Shown: positions 10,991-22,300 of the stretch, piece after piece
How positions within the stretch are numbered: position 1 is the first letter of the stretch
How the letters are laid out: each line of letters opens with the position of its first letter
Source of the DNA: Adiantum capillus-veneris
Taxonomy: Eukaryota > Streptophyta > Polypodiopsida > Polypodiales > Pteridaceae
Assembly: GCA_014529385.2 (NCBI GenBank)
Contig: CM043965.1
Span: forward strand, 11,892,412 to 11,956,411
Length of the DNA stretch: 64,000 nt
Direction: 5' to 3'
Made by a program: the position numbers and the translations under genes
The notes under the pieces: model-generated
The model's database searches: none
The model's input: only the letters and a program-made list of their open reading frames with translations
Told to the model about the DNA's origin: nothing

Positions 10991-13900
10991 TGGTTTCTAA
11001 AGGTTGGTGCCTATGATATCCAAGCATGAGTTTTTTTCTAGTTTCGGCCACCTGATTTCCAAAAATTGCACTTAATGTAGATTTGGGGGTTTCCAAGCGC
11101 GCCTCACTCTATCTTATTATAGAGATAGTAGGAACATATGGATAATGTCATATCGTGGGATGAAGTCAATACAACTAGTGCATGGAGGCTACAAAAGATT
11201 GTCAATCTCTTGAGAAACACACTCAATCCATATTTACTCAGTGTAACACTCAGCTGTATCTGAGATATCAAAATCCAATTGTATCATTGATAAATAAATC
11301 TTGATGATTCACCAAGCTACCAGGTTTCAAACATCACCAAACTTACATGTTGGGGAGGAAAAGCTTAAATACACATGCCTAGGGTTTCAAATTTACATTT
11401 CATCCTTGCATGCACTTAGAATCTTAGCATTTTTTACCTATTATCTCTCCTATACTTAAATGCAATCTGGATGCTTAAATATTGAGATACAAACCAGTAA
11501 GGAAGAGGATTAGGAACAAAAAATTCATGTGTGTGAGAGACTTACAATGTCCCACAGAGCTTTCACTTGTTAACATGTTGAAGCAAACAACACTCTAAGC
11601 AGATAATCCACAATGGAGATATGAGCACTAGAACAAAGATGTAGATCAGACAATGCTCATAGAAAGAATGTATGATTTATTATCCAAAACATCATAATGG
11701 TTTTTTACAAAAAATAGCGAAGGTTTTGAAAATGTAAAAAAACTAGCTAAAATTTGAGATAGAAAGGAATTGGAGATCACATATTGATAATATTTAATTA
11801 CGATTTGGAAGCTCTTAGTTCTGACTATCAACTATACGATTCCTTAAAAGGACTAGAAGTATAGACTTTGGACACGCGATTGATCAACAAGAAAAAGATG
11901 GTTTCTCGTGCATGATTATCAAAGAACGCACTCAATTGCTTCAAAATTTCTATCTAAGATAATTAACAAGCATAAAGCCTTCACATGAGAAACCCTTGAG
12001 AAATCTTTTCAACACCATCTTCTTGCACCGCATATTGATTTTCAATGCATTGATATCACAAGTATGGTAGGTCCAATCAAGGCTATGCATAGATACAACT
12101 TTTCAACCTATGTACTACTCGGGCTACACACTCTTGTCTGAGAGGACTCCAAGAAGGAGGGGGGGTGCATTTTGAATGCAAACCCAACTACATGAAAAGT
12201 GATAGGAAAAGGGAAATGCTTAAAGTGTTTATATGTTATGGTGTGATTTTCTTTTGCAAAATCCATTGAAATGCCCTTCTAAGTACAGAGAAAGGAAAAA
12301 ATGATAATCCCCAGGTATGTGTACATAGTATATATATCATAAAAAAAGTCATAAATTTTGCAAGTTTCGCTCTTTATGTCTTTTGTTTGGTCAAAAACAT
12401 GATCAAAAGGGAGCAATCCATAAAAATATGGCACTTTATAGTGTTTATGTATGTTTTGATATTTCATAGTTTGAATTTCTAGTTTTAAAATTGAATTTGT
12501 AATTTTCTTTTGATTTTTCTAATAACAGGTTAAAAATAATAGATAGATAGCAAAAAAGCTCAAATTGATGAATGAACGATACAATAAGGATTAAGAAGCT
12601 ATGATGAACCAATATATGAAATCCGGTCCGATTCCAACTATATTGACAAGAAGCCTAAATCAAGCTCATGGTGCTTCATTCTACAAAAAAATAAAAAATT
12701 GGGCAATCGGAGTTCAAACAGAGAAAATTTATAGAGGAGAATTTAATTCGTGCTCTACTTAGGCTAATTGTGAGATATGAGAGAAAATGTGTAGCAAACC
12801 CTAGGTATGTATAGGCTGGTTATGTCAAATAGAGTCTCATTCTCAGTTTTGGCTTTTGGAGAGAACTCCTAGAGGTCATCTTTTGATGAGCGGTTTTGAG
12901 TTTCCAATGACTCCTTGATTGCAAAGTCTTGCACAAGACACGAGGGATGAGTTTCTTTTCTACTAATGAGCTTTTTTTAATGTGGATATGACAAATGGGT
13001 AGGTTCCCAAAAACATGAGTGTATAAACGATTGTGGTGATTGGCCCAATACAACAAAGTAAACCAAACCTATAGGGTGACACAAAGTATACCTATAGAAT
13101 ATTTTCACAAGCTTAGATGACCATTTGACTAGGGTCTAAGTTCTTTTTTAGATGATACTATCTCTTTTTTTCCAATATTCAAATCAAGTTCTTACTTCAC
13201 AAAAAGCTTCTACATAGAGGTTATAGACAATGTACCTCATTGGGATCAAGGGAAAACTTCACTTGATTCTTATGGAATTAAAAACAATAGGGAGGGGACT
13301 AAAGCATCATTTTTCTCCACAACTTCAAATTAAATCCAAAGTGATGCAAATGTGGTAGAGGAGATCCATATGACTTATGGAATAGGTTCATGATATTTGA
13401 AATGGAATAAATGACCACCATCAGGAGATTGGGACAAGACCGCCGAGTTCAGAGAACCAAATGAGACGAAGAGCTCAAGGAGACCAAGCAAAAAATTCAA
13501 AAGGGGGCTAAAGCTTACTTAATAGAATTATAGTGCAAGTGAATATCATAGAAACCTAGCACCTCCCAAGTAGGTGATAAATAGAAGACTACACTCAATT
13601 TTTCCATTGCATCATCAAAAAGATGAAGCGGGAGGTGTATTCATGACAAACAAAATTCAAGAGTTTGAAGGCAATTTCCATCTACTGAAAACTTTCATAG
13701 GAGTGGAATATGTATTTTTGGACGATATTAGTAGCCTACATTATCGATATCAAGCAAGAATACAAAAATTACTAGCTTCCAACTACCAACAACAACTTGA
13801 AAAAATGACAGATATAACTATGTTGTTGAAGCATCTATCCTTAGCAAGCGAGAACTAGGAAAAGAAATATTAAAGAGATGTGCATAGATGTCTTGGATAC

Positions 13901-14044
13901 AAATGCACATGCTCAATGGCTAACAATGTAGTTGGATGTCATAGACATTCAAGTAGCTCAAGTTGCAGCCAAACTCAAGGATTAAAGGAACTTCTAAAAA
14001 AGCTATGAACTAACCCCATAGTTCTCCTCTTTGTGGAGGTATCC
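10991..14044. other. non-coding stretch, possible retroelement debris
   Basis: No family motif was identified. A G-rich tract ending in TG at 12151-12167 resembles a polypurine tract with an LTR start, but no partner LTR was seen. A 94-codon open frame at 13574-13858 has no recognised domain and could be chance. Confidence 0.35.
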
Positions 14045-15480
14045 TCGTTGAAATCTCCTTCTCCCCTCCCCAAAATGGAAAAAACATTTGCCCTTATAGT
14101 GCATGTTTGACATTTTTAGCATCATTGTATTTTTTTCAAACTCCTCTTTTATCTCATTGCATGAGAACCACTCCTATATGTGGCTATCTTGAAGCCCACT
14201 ACATACATGTACCTATCCAATGGGGTTGTCACGAAAGTGTGACAAGGGGGAGGAGTGAGACCCCTCTCTAAATAAAGGTTTTGGGCCCCGTAGGGAATTG
14301 TGGGAGAAACCTTTACACAGATGCCATGTCATTATCAAAGTTCCGCCCGATAGCACCACCTTGATGTCAGCGTCCTCCACTACAACATCGGAATACCACC
14401 TGATAGTGCTTGAGAGCGAGCCACTATAGCAACATCATAAGGGAGATTCTCTCCCTCATCCTCGTTTACTTATGGAGGGAAAAAAATCCATTGTATATAC
14501 ACTGACCTTGTTGGCCTTGCTTGCACATGTAGGACCAATACAGTGGCCATGTGGTAGGCTGTGAGGGCCCGCCTTCAAAGCCTCCAAAAATCTCACCAAC
14601 ACCCATCAAAATACACCCCTCTGCTCTACATTTCTTCCTGAACATGGCATCAAATGATGCATCAAAAGTTGGCCCTTATTCGTCTGGAACCCCCCTCTCA
14701 ACCTACTAATATCAACTTAGGACTTCAGTATCTACGTGATCCAAACTACGATCTATGTGTCGTAGCTTGTCATGGCCTTCATATACCACATGGTTTCCAT
14801 AAAAATTCTGGCAAGATGAAGAAACCCAAGATATCACACCCACCGAGGTAGTCAAACTCACACATAGCCGGGCCCCGTTGAAACTTTAACTACTCATATC
14901 TTATCCCTTTGACATCCGGTTACTGATCCAAAAACATTGACATGCCCAGTAAGACAAGCACTTCAAGACCATGCATTCAATTCAACTTTGACCCAATCTG
15001 ATACAAATCTAGAAATTGTCTTGAACTTTAAAGTGCCATACTTTGCAAACCATAGCTCCATTTGAGGAACCGTCTAAACTAGCATGTAGACCACACTAAA
15101 AACTATCTTTGGCACTCTCATTATTTTGTTTTTCACCCTTCAAACCATAGCTCCATTTGAGGAACTGTCTAAACTAGCATGTAGACCACACTAAAAACTA
15201 TCTTTGGCACTCTCATTATTTTGTTTTTCACCCTTCAACCATCCAATATAGAAGATCATTATGGCCGTGAAAGCCACATAAAAAATATCCATCAAGCACT
15301 AAACAATATCAATAAAAATTTTATTACAACAAATGCATCTCGACAAGAAACAATTAGTTTACGTATTTGCTTCTCCTTGCCTGCTCTTGACCTTCATAGA
15401 TGCTCAACCACCTTAGCACTCACATCCCTGCATTGCACTCCACTTAGCCTTGACCGACTTTAGATACACCATCATTGCTC
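14045..15480 (-). mobile_element. 3' LTR (partial) of minus-strand element
   Basis: This 1.4 kb matches 17965-19432 throughout, with clear substitutions. Shared landmarks are ACAGATGCCATG, AATGGGGTTGTCAC, GAGACCCCTCTCT, TATATACACT, CATGGCATCAA and TAGCTCCATTTGAGGA. On the minus strand it starts about TGATGGTGTATC and is preceded by a purine-rich AACAAGGGGGTTGAGC (complement of about 15480-15497), as expected for a 3' LTR after its polypurine tract. The copy lacks the last about 430 bp that the other LTR has (17531-17960), so its 3' part is lost or very diverged. Confidence 0.65.
15046..15235. repeat. 95-bp tandem duplication inside the LTR
   Basis: Two near-identical 95-bp units (15046-15140 and 15141-15235) begin CAAACCATAGCTCC and differ at one or two positions. 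The other LTR has a single equivalent (about 19125-19225), so the duplication arose after insertion. Confidence 0.85.
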
Positions 15481-15497
15481 AACCCCCTTGTTGAACA

Positions 15498-17508
15498 TTT
15501 GTGTTCAACCACAAAGATCTTTTATTCACATAGAAACTACAACAGAACTAGCAAACATTGTGAGAAAACCAAAAAACCGCTAACATATATAGAAATCCCT
15601 ATTCTTCCTTCATGTATCTAATCCTCAAGTAGGCTTCCCAACCTCGTGAATAGTCTGCACTCCTAGATCAAACACCTAGCTTTGAGCACATTCATCCATC
15701 TGCAACAACTTCCAATTGTGTTGTATGTAAGCATGTAGCCATTGATGCACACAATAAGCCCATAGCATCCTTGCACCTCTTCAAGCATCACCCTTCCTCC
15801 ATCGCGCTTCAAAAAGAGCACCACTTTGCACACTATCTTGCTCCATAAACACATCCGACCTTCCCTCCCAACCATGTAAAGTGGATATCCTCAAAAGAAC
15901 CCCATATTTGATGGATAACCCATTGTACAGCTGCATTTACAAGCATACCTTTCAACCATGATGCATGAACCTCCTTTGAAAGAAAATATGTAACTTGAGA
16001 CTCTTCTTCAAGCACAATGGAACATGCCTGTTGCATGGGAAACTCTTCCATCATAGGCTCCATGTCTCATTCATATTTGTAACGCACTCAAACCTGGCAT
16101 CATCAAGCCTTTCCTCATCAATTGGCCCATCAAGGTCAATCAACACCTCTACCTTGTCAATTATATCTTCCTACTCTTCAAATGCATGCTCTTCCACTAC
16201 ATCCTCAACCAAAGAAAATAGAGACTCACTTCCTATTGCACTACCTTGGTCTTCCTCCATAGTTAAGAATCCTTTATTTTTAATGGTAGAACTTTGTACG
16301 TGTCGTATAATGATAGGACATTCCACTGCAACTTTCATAAGCATGGCCTTTAATATGGCACAACATAGAATCTTTACCTGCATTTCTACCTCTGTAGGTC
16401 CATAATCTTCTACTTGGCTCTTATCCAGCATGTCCACTTGCACTTTTTCCCGATCCTCACATACATCTTTCACATCTTTATCCTCATACAAAATATTATT
16501 TTCTTCATAACTTGAGTGGGATGAAACCGTCTCCTAGGTTATATCTGCATCCATAGAATTACTATCAACTACTTCTACCTCCTCCCCTATCTCAAGGTTT
16601 AGGATTTCCTCTACCTTCATTGCTTCAACCTCATTTACAAGCCTCACTCTCTCATCTCTAGAACAGGCCAATGGAGTTTGACCAATCATACCTAGATTCG
16701 TCCATGCATCTTCTACCTGATCAAGAACCACTTTTTTTTGTTTCATAGTAGGAACTTCCCAAACTGACATCTTTGGCATAGAAGCCACTCCATCTCTTAG
16801 CAACCAAAAAGCACTCGGTTCTCTTGCATCAACATAATCTCTAACATTGGCTTTGCCTCTATTTCTACCACTTCAACTGGCCTAGGCACCATTGCACTTG
16901 ACAAACCTAGACTATCTTTCCGCTTCCTCAAAATCTTCTTGGTTTGGTCTCTTGCCAAATTAACTGCTTTTGCATCCATCACACTCCCATCCACTTTGAC
17001 TTTATCTTGAAAATCCTCATGCAAGAAATCAATGAATCTGCTCAACTTCAAGAGATCAACATTATTTGCAGTAGTAACTTCAATAAGCTATCCCCAAAGA
17101 GCTTTCAATTCCCACTACAATCCTAAAAAACTTTCCATAAAGCTTTGCTTTAGATCGTCCAACTTACATTTCACCTCATGCATCTGCACATCCGGCACAA
17201 TACTTGATTTAAAAGGCTGCTTCCAAAGTCATCGAATTTGTCTTTTCTTCATTGCATAGTCTTTTGTGCCATATCTTACATTTACCACGAACCAAAAGAA
17301 AAAGAACTTGAACCGCACCTTCATCTCTTGACACCCTGCTCTCCAACAAAAATAGACCATAATCTTGCAACAAGGTTTTGGCATCACCAACCGGAGTGCA
17401 AATAGTTAAACCCATCCACACCATCTTTAGCAACCCCCACTCTTCAAAAATTTCACACCCAATAGATCCAAAACCATGCCTTCACCTTCCAATAGGAGCA
17501 ATCATCCG
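15498..17508 (-). pseudogene. interior of minus-strand non-autonomous LTR element, unknown decayed ORF
   Basis: Minus-strand reading frames cover most of this interval as a chain: from about 17433 (blocks LLQDYGLFLLESRVSRDEG and LVRGKCKIWHKRLCNEE), through 17051-16797 (FIDFLHEDFQDKVKVDG, DQTKKILRKRKDS), 16803-16534 (an acidic Glu/Val-rich stretch), 16491-16171, and 16063 down to about 15663. They are linked across frameshifts and stops, so one ancestral protein of perhaps 500-600 residues is likely. No RT, RNase H, integrase or zinc knuckle was found, so the element is non-autonomous. It could be a captured host gene or an element-specific accessory protein; I do not recognise the family. Confidence 0.5.
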
Positions 17509-17530
17509 GTCCTCAGTGGGGGCACCAAAA
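17509..17530 (-). promoter_or_regulatory. primer-binding-site-like sequence on minus strand
   Basis: On the minus strand the sequence reads TTTTGGTGCCCCCACTGAGG, almost the same as TTTTGGTGCCCCGACTGAGG that follows the 5' LTR of the unrelated-looking inner Ty3/gypsy element at 40697. Position just past an LTR in both cases supports its role in priming. The tRNA used was not identified. Confidence 0.6.
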
Positions 17531-17762
17531 GATGGAGAGGGAATGGGAACACACCCAAAAACACACACAGATGCCTCTCTATATCCCAAGGATCTCGCAA
17601 CAACCCAATCCACTAGAAGTCAGATTTCAAACTTCACACTTCTAGAAGAAGACCATAGCTTGCATGCATACCAATACACACACGTTTCATGCAATCACCC
17701 GACAACAATCATCCACGTTTTGTTTGCTTTGATCACTTCCACAACTCGATACCTCTCTCTTG

Positions 17763-17836
<74 letters not shown>

Positions 17837-19432
17837 TCTCAGACACACTGATGGTCAGAGGGGCACCCACTGCTCACACACAAGCAACACACACACTTTG
17901 GAGTAGAGAAAAGAAGAAAAGGGGGTTTAAAGGGTAGAACTCTGTGAAAAGGCCCCTTTCTTGAGCTCTTCTTGTTGAGAGATCCTCCCCCCCCCCAAAT
18001 GGAAAAATAAATTTTCCCTTATGGGGCGTGTTTGGCATTTTTAAGATCATATTATTTGTTTCAAACTCCTCTTTGAGCTTGATGTATGATAACTAATCCT
18101 ATATTTGGCTAGCTTGTATCCGACTACATGCATGTACCTACCCTCAAATGGGGTTGTCACAACAACATCAGAAGGGTGAGGGGTGAGACCCCTCTCTCAA
18201 TAAAAATTTTGGACCCAGTAGGGCCCCCATGAAACAACCTCTACACAGATGCCATGTTATCACGAAAGTGCTTCCCAACAACAACACCCCGATGGTGAGC
18301 ACTCCAACTGTACCATTGTAAGACCACCTGACTGTGCCCAAGGGCGTCCCCACTGGCTCACGCACAGTGCCTGACAGTAGGCCTCCATATCCGTATCACA
18401 AGAAAGCTTCTTTCCCTTGTCCTTGCTGCCTTATGGAGGGGAAACAATCTATTATATATACACTATCCCTAGTGACCGTGATTTTGCATGCAAGACCAAT
18501 AGGGTGTCCACGCAACATTCCATTAGGGCCCCCCCTTCAAAGTCTCCAAAACGCTCAGCAACACCAATAAAAAAACCCCTCTTTTGGTGCTATCTAGAGC
18601 TTGCCCCCATTTCTTGCTCACCCAACCAATGAGCCCACTGCATAAGCCCCAGAGAGCCCCAATTATCAGACTTGACTCCACCCCTCCACTCCACATTTCA
18701 ATCTCAACATGGCATCAAGCGATACGTCTAAAAAAGGCCCTTATTCATATGGCATCACCTTGGTGGCTACTGACATTGACTTGAGACTTCAATATCTCCA
18801 TGATCCAACCTTTGGTATATGTGTTAACTTCCCATGATCTTGAAATATCACATAGTTTCCATACAAATTTTTCCAAGGTTGGAAAAACAACAGATGAAAT
18901 ACCTAGTGAGGTAGCCAAATTGGCACATAATCCACCCCCGATGAGATTTCAATTGCTCCATAACTTGGACTTTTGATCTTTGATTACCAATCCAAAAAGA
19001 TCAACATGCACCATAATGCAAGCACTTCAAGCCCATGCACTCATTTCAGCTTGACAACCCATCTCCAACTGCCCAATCCGGTACAAATGTGCAAACTTCC
19101 TTGAACTTTAAATCACCCTAGGTTGCACGCTGTAGCTCCATTTGAGGATCCGTTTGAACCAAAATTTTTACCACAATGAGGGCCACATTTGGAACTCCCA
19201 TTTTTTCACTTTTCACACTTCAACCATCCATTTACGATAGGCACCATAGCATAGCATTCTAGCTCTAAAAAGTACATAAAGCATATAAACCTGATGCTCC
19301 TTGCCTACTATTGACCTTTATAGTTTCTCAACCACCTTGGCATGACCTTGAGAGAACTCACACCCCTGCATTTCACTCCTCTTAGCATCAACCAAGTTTA
19401 GCTGCACCACCGTCACCAAGGATATAGAAGCC
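17531..19432 (-). mobile_element. 5' LTR of minus-strand element
   Basis: The longer of the two LTR copies, about 1.9 kb. On the minus strand it begins near TGACGGTGGTGCAG (about 19432) and ends at the PBS-like sequence. A minus-strand TATA-like run lies at 18451-18460. A long TC run (17765-17832) lies in the presumed R-U5 part. The equivalent 14045-15480 copy matches only the portion from about 17965 onward. Ends are approximate. Confidence 0.6.
17765..17832. repeat. (TC)n microsatellite
   Basis: About 33 TC units, lightly interrupted at the 3' end, inside the LTR. It creates the Ser-Leu tail of a spurious + strand frame. Confidence 0.95.
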
Positions 19433-20214
19433 TTACAAACATTGCAGTGAATAAAAGTGGCAAAACGGCACTACTTCCCTACACAAAATAGTACCACTTG
19501 AGAAATAAGGAGAAATGATTTACTCCTCATAGAAAGATTTACAGTGGAAGCCAAAAAAGTATTGGAAATCATTATTGAACAAGAGATAAAGGAAACCTTG
19601 AAAGAGTCCATGGCTTGGGAGGAGCATGTACTACACTCTAGAAATGTTGCACAGTTTACTTCATAGTAGATAATCAACATATGAAATGAATAATATTCTC
19701 CATAGCCACTGATTAAATATCAGTTTCTAAAGGTCAAAGAGAGATTACTTAAAGACTAGGTAGTAGATGGGGTAGAGCCACATCCCATTTGGAGAAAATG
19801 TTGGCTATGGAGGCATCCTTGACATGTTCTTCTTGTACACAAGATCCTCAAGAAATTTAAAAAAAAACAACAATTTTTCCAGTTCCGCAAGTGAGGAGCT
19901 AGGAAATCCATCAACTAATTCTCATGAAACATTCTACCTAGCTTAACTACCCCAAGATCTCTCTACAAAAAGCTAAAGCTAGTGATGACTACATGCTAAA
20001 GACATTCATAGGTTCTATTGAAGTCTTTAAAAGGATACCAAATTGGTTTTTTATCGTGTCTATCAAAATAGAAAAGATGATCCTAACCGACACGCCAATT
20101 TTCCATCAAGCTAAGAAAATAGATGCCCCATGGATGTCTTTTATTGATGACAATCCAAGATTTTGCTACAAGTTGTCATATCATCCTCCTAATGTGGCAA
20201 AAAAATGATGCAAG
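19433..20214. other. unassigned stretch upstream of gypsy integrase fragment
   Basis: Lysine- and glutamate-rich translations occur (for example around 19500-19640), but no gag or pol motif can be named. It may be decayed sequence of the element whose integrase follows. Confidence 0.3.
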
Positions 20215-20640
20215 AACTACAGCTCAGTTACTTTTTGAAAATGTCTTTACGTGACATGGACTACCAATCAAAATAGTGAGCGATAGGGGAACACACTTTT
20301 TGAATGATGTCATTGAAAGCCTCCTTGATGAATTCATGGTGGTACATCACAAATCCGCACCCTATCATCCGCAAGCTAATGGGCAGGTAGAGAGTACCAA
20401 CAAAATCCTATGCACCGTGCTCACCAAGATATTCAGCAACTCAAGGAATGATTGGGATCAAAAGCTATACATAGCCTTATGGGCTTACCGAGTAGCTTTT
20501 AAAACTTCCATTGGAATGACTCCCTTTAACCTGGTATTTGGGATTAATGCGATCCTACCATTGGAATTCCTAATCCAATCCCTAAAAGTGGCAACACAAT
20601 TAGGATGGACGGGCCATGAGCTATCGGAGAGACTAGGAGT
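20215..20640 (+). pseudogene. Ty3/gypsy integrase core fragment
   Basis: One frame reads AQLLFENVFT, a stop, then IVSDRGTHFLNDVIESL, SAPYHPQANGQVESTN, WDQKLYIALWAYRVAFK and MTPFNLVFGINAILPLEF. These are the second catalytic Asp (in SDRGTHF), the catalytic Glu (in QVESTN) and the downstream ALWAYR/MTPF block of gypsy integrase. The first catalytic Asp and the zinc-binding region are missing upstream. A single in-frame TGA interrupts the start. It most resembles the outer element's integrase (TDQGTHF, NGQAESTN, ALWAYRTAYK), so it could be a related family. Confidence 0.85.
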
Positions 20641-21265
20641 GACGTGGATGCACACTTATCAAGCCATGTCAAACTAGCAGGACAATATCTTACTCCTCGA
20701 ACACGAGGGTCAATATTTCACCATGCCATTCGTACAAAAGGACCATGTATGGGAACCTCTACCATCACCACATGCACCAGTGCAACGATAATTCACCACC
20801 ATGGTCAAGAAAATATGGGTTAAAAAATCAATCATGGAAACCAATCCTAGGCAATTGTGGATACCTAAACGACAAACCAATACACGTGAGCCTACATTGC
20901 CTACACAGAAATTAAACCACCACAAATTGCCCACCGATGTTGTCACACGGCCTAACCCAATGGACCACTATCTTCGACATCCAAACATTGCCAAGTGGGT
21001 ATGGCAAACAAAACAACCTCGCCTTCACGATGCCTCTTCTAGAGAATCCAAACCTAAGCAATTTTGGTGGCAGCCCAAACAAATCCAAAAAGCAACCCAA
21101 CGATCAGCATCAAAACATTTGCCGGTCACAGTCAAACACAGAGCACGTCTTCTTCAATTACTATTGTTCGGACCATGCAACTTACAGGGAACCTCGCCAT
21201 CAATAGCCACTAAACATATTGTTCAGCACCTCTCTCTTGCACAACATTTTGTTTCCCCATAAATA
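20641..21265 (+). pseudogene. post-integrase tail of gypsy fragment
   Basis: After the integrase block the frame ends at 20675. An open frame at 20801-21262 (153 codons, Lys/Gln/His/Pro-rich, for example KLNHHKLPTDVVTRPNPMD) runs nearly to the polypurine tract. Position suggests the 3' end of the element, perhaps an accessory ORF or non-coding 3' region. No domain is recognised. Confidence 0.35.
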
Positions 21266-21365
21266 TCCTCCATCAGCATCATAGAGCCACACTATACGGC
21301 TATGCATAGACACGCAATTTATTTCCAAGCACTTTGACACATGTTCGTGGGGGACGACTCACTCT

Positions 21366-21379
21366 AGGAAGGAGGGAAA
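21366..21379 (+). promoter_or_regulatory. candidate polypurine tract and LTR start
   Basis: AGGAAGGAGGGAAA is followed at once by TGTGGCAGGATT, the arrangement of a plus-strand priming site and 3' LTR start (TG). It is 0.7 kb beyond the integrase. The LTR end was not found: sequence from 21380 to about 22290 is pyrimidine-rich then unremarkable, so this remains a candidate. Confidence 0.5.
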
Positions 21380-22093
21380 TGTGGCAGGATTATCATTTGT
21401 ATATAATATTATTATCCTCTTACTTCTTTTCTTTTCTTTTCCTTTCCTTTCTTTTTCTTTGAAAAACAAACAACAAGTTTTTCAAAGCCTGACAAACTCT
21501 TAGTTGGCATAATCATGAGCCATACAGTCACCATCTAATACCAAAATAACAGTATGTATATAAGGAAGGGGACACCAATTTTGGCTAATTTTTGGCCGAC
21601 TAATAATCATTGTAAATAATTTACTTTTACAAAAAAACAAAAAAGACAGATAATCAACAAAAGATTGATAAGTTAAGCCAGGAAACTCAGAATTGACTTT
21701 TGAAAGAAAACAGTGAAACTTCAAAGCGAGGACTTTGAACATGGCAAATATGGAAAGATTCAACACAAGATGAATTTTGAGCCAACTTTTGAAGGATCAA
21801 AACTGTAGATCGAACGCCATTTGTAAACCGAGTGTCAAAACAACAAACGGTTCGAATCGCAGGTGATATGAACAACAAGAATGATGATCAATGGAGGTAA
21901 GTATAAATGTGGCATGAAGGGTAGATTGGGAACATATAGTCAAATGGGGAAACATAAGCTCATTTGCATCCAGAGAGAGAGAGAGAGCCACAGGAGCATA
22001 GAGTTTCCGGAGTTGCTTCTTCCCACTGCGACCACCTTGGTGGATCTTACTACACCATATTTGACAGGTATGATCATTAACCTTGCAAGAGCA

Positions 22094-22120
22094 TGTGTGT
22101 GTGTGTGTGTGTGTGTGTGT
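22094..22120. repeat. (TG)n microsatellite
   Basis: About 13 TG units, within otherwise unassigned DNA. Confidence 0.95.
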
Positions 22121-22300
22121 TCCATACTGCATCAACAGTGCCAAAACAACAAATCAAAGCAGTACAAGGTCACAAAATCGGTAAACTAACAGGGCCAATG
22201 GGAAAGTCCAAAACCCATCAAAAACCAGAAAGGTTTCACCAGTAAACCCCAGTTAGCTGACATAATTAGCCAAGGTAAAAACAATAGAAAAAAGTGGTGG

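Noticed and set aside
12121-12170. G-rich tract followed by TG, like a polypurine tract and LTR start
   Set aside because: No integrase upstream and no matching second LTR; a single purine tract is weak evidence.
13574-13858. 94-codon open frame
   Set aside because: No family motif, no neighbours of known function; a faint resemblance of LLKTFIG to MLKTFIG at 19993 was too short to use.
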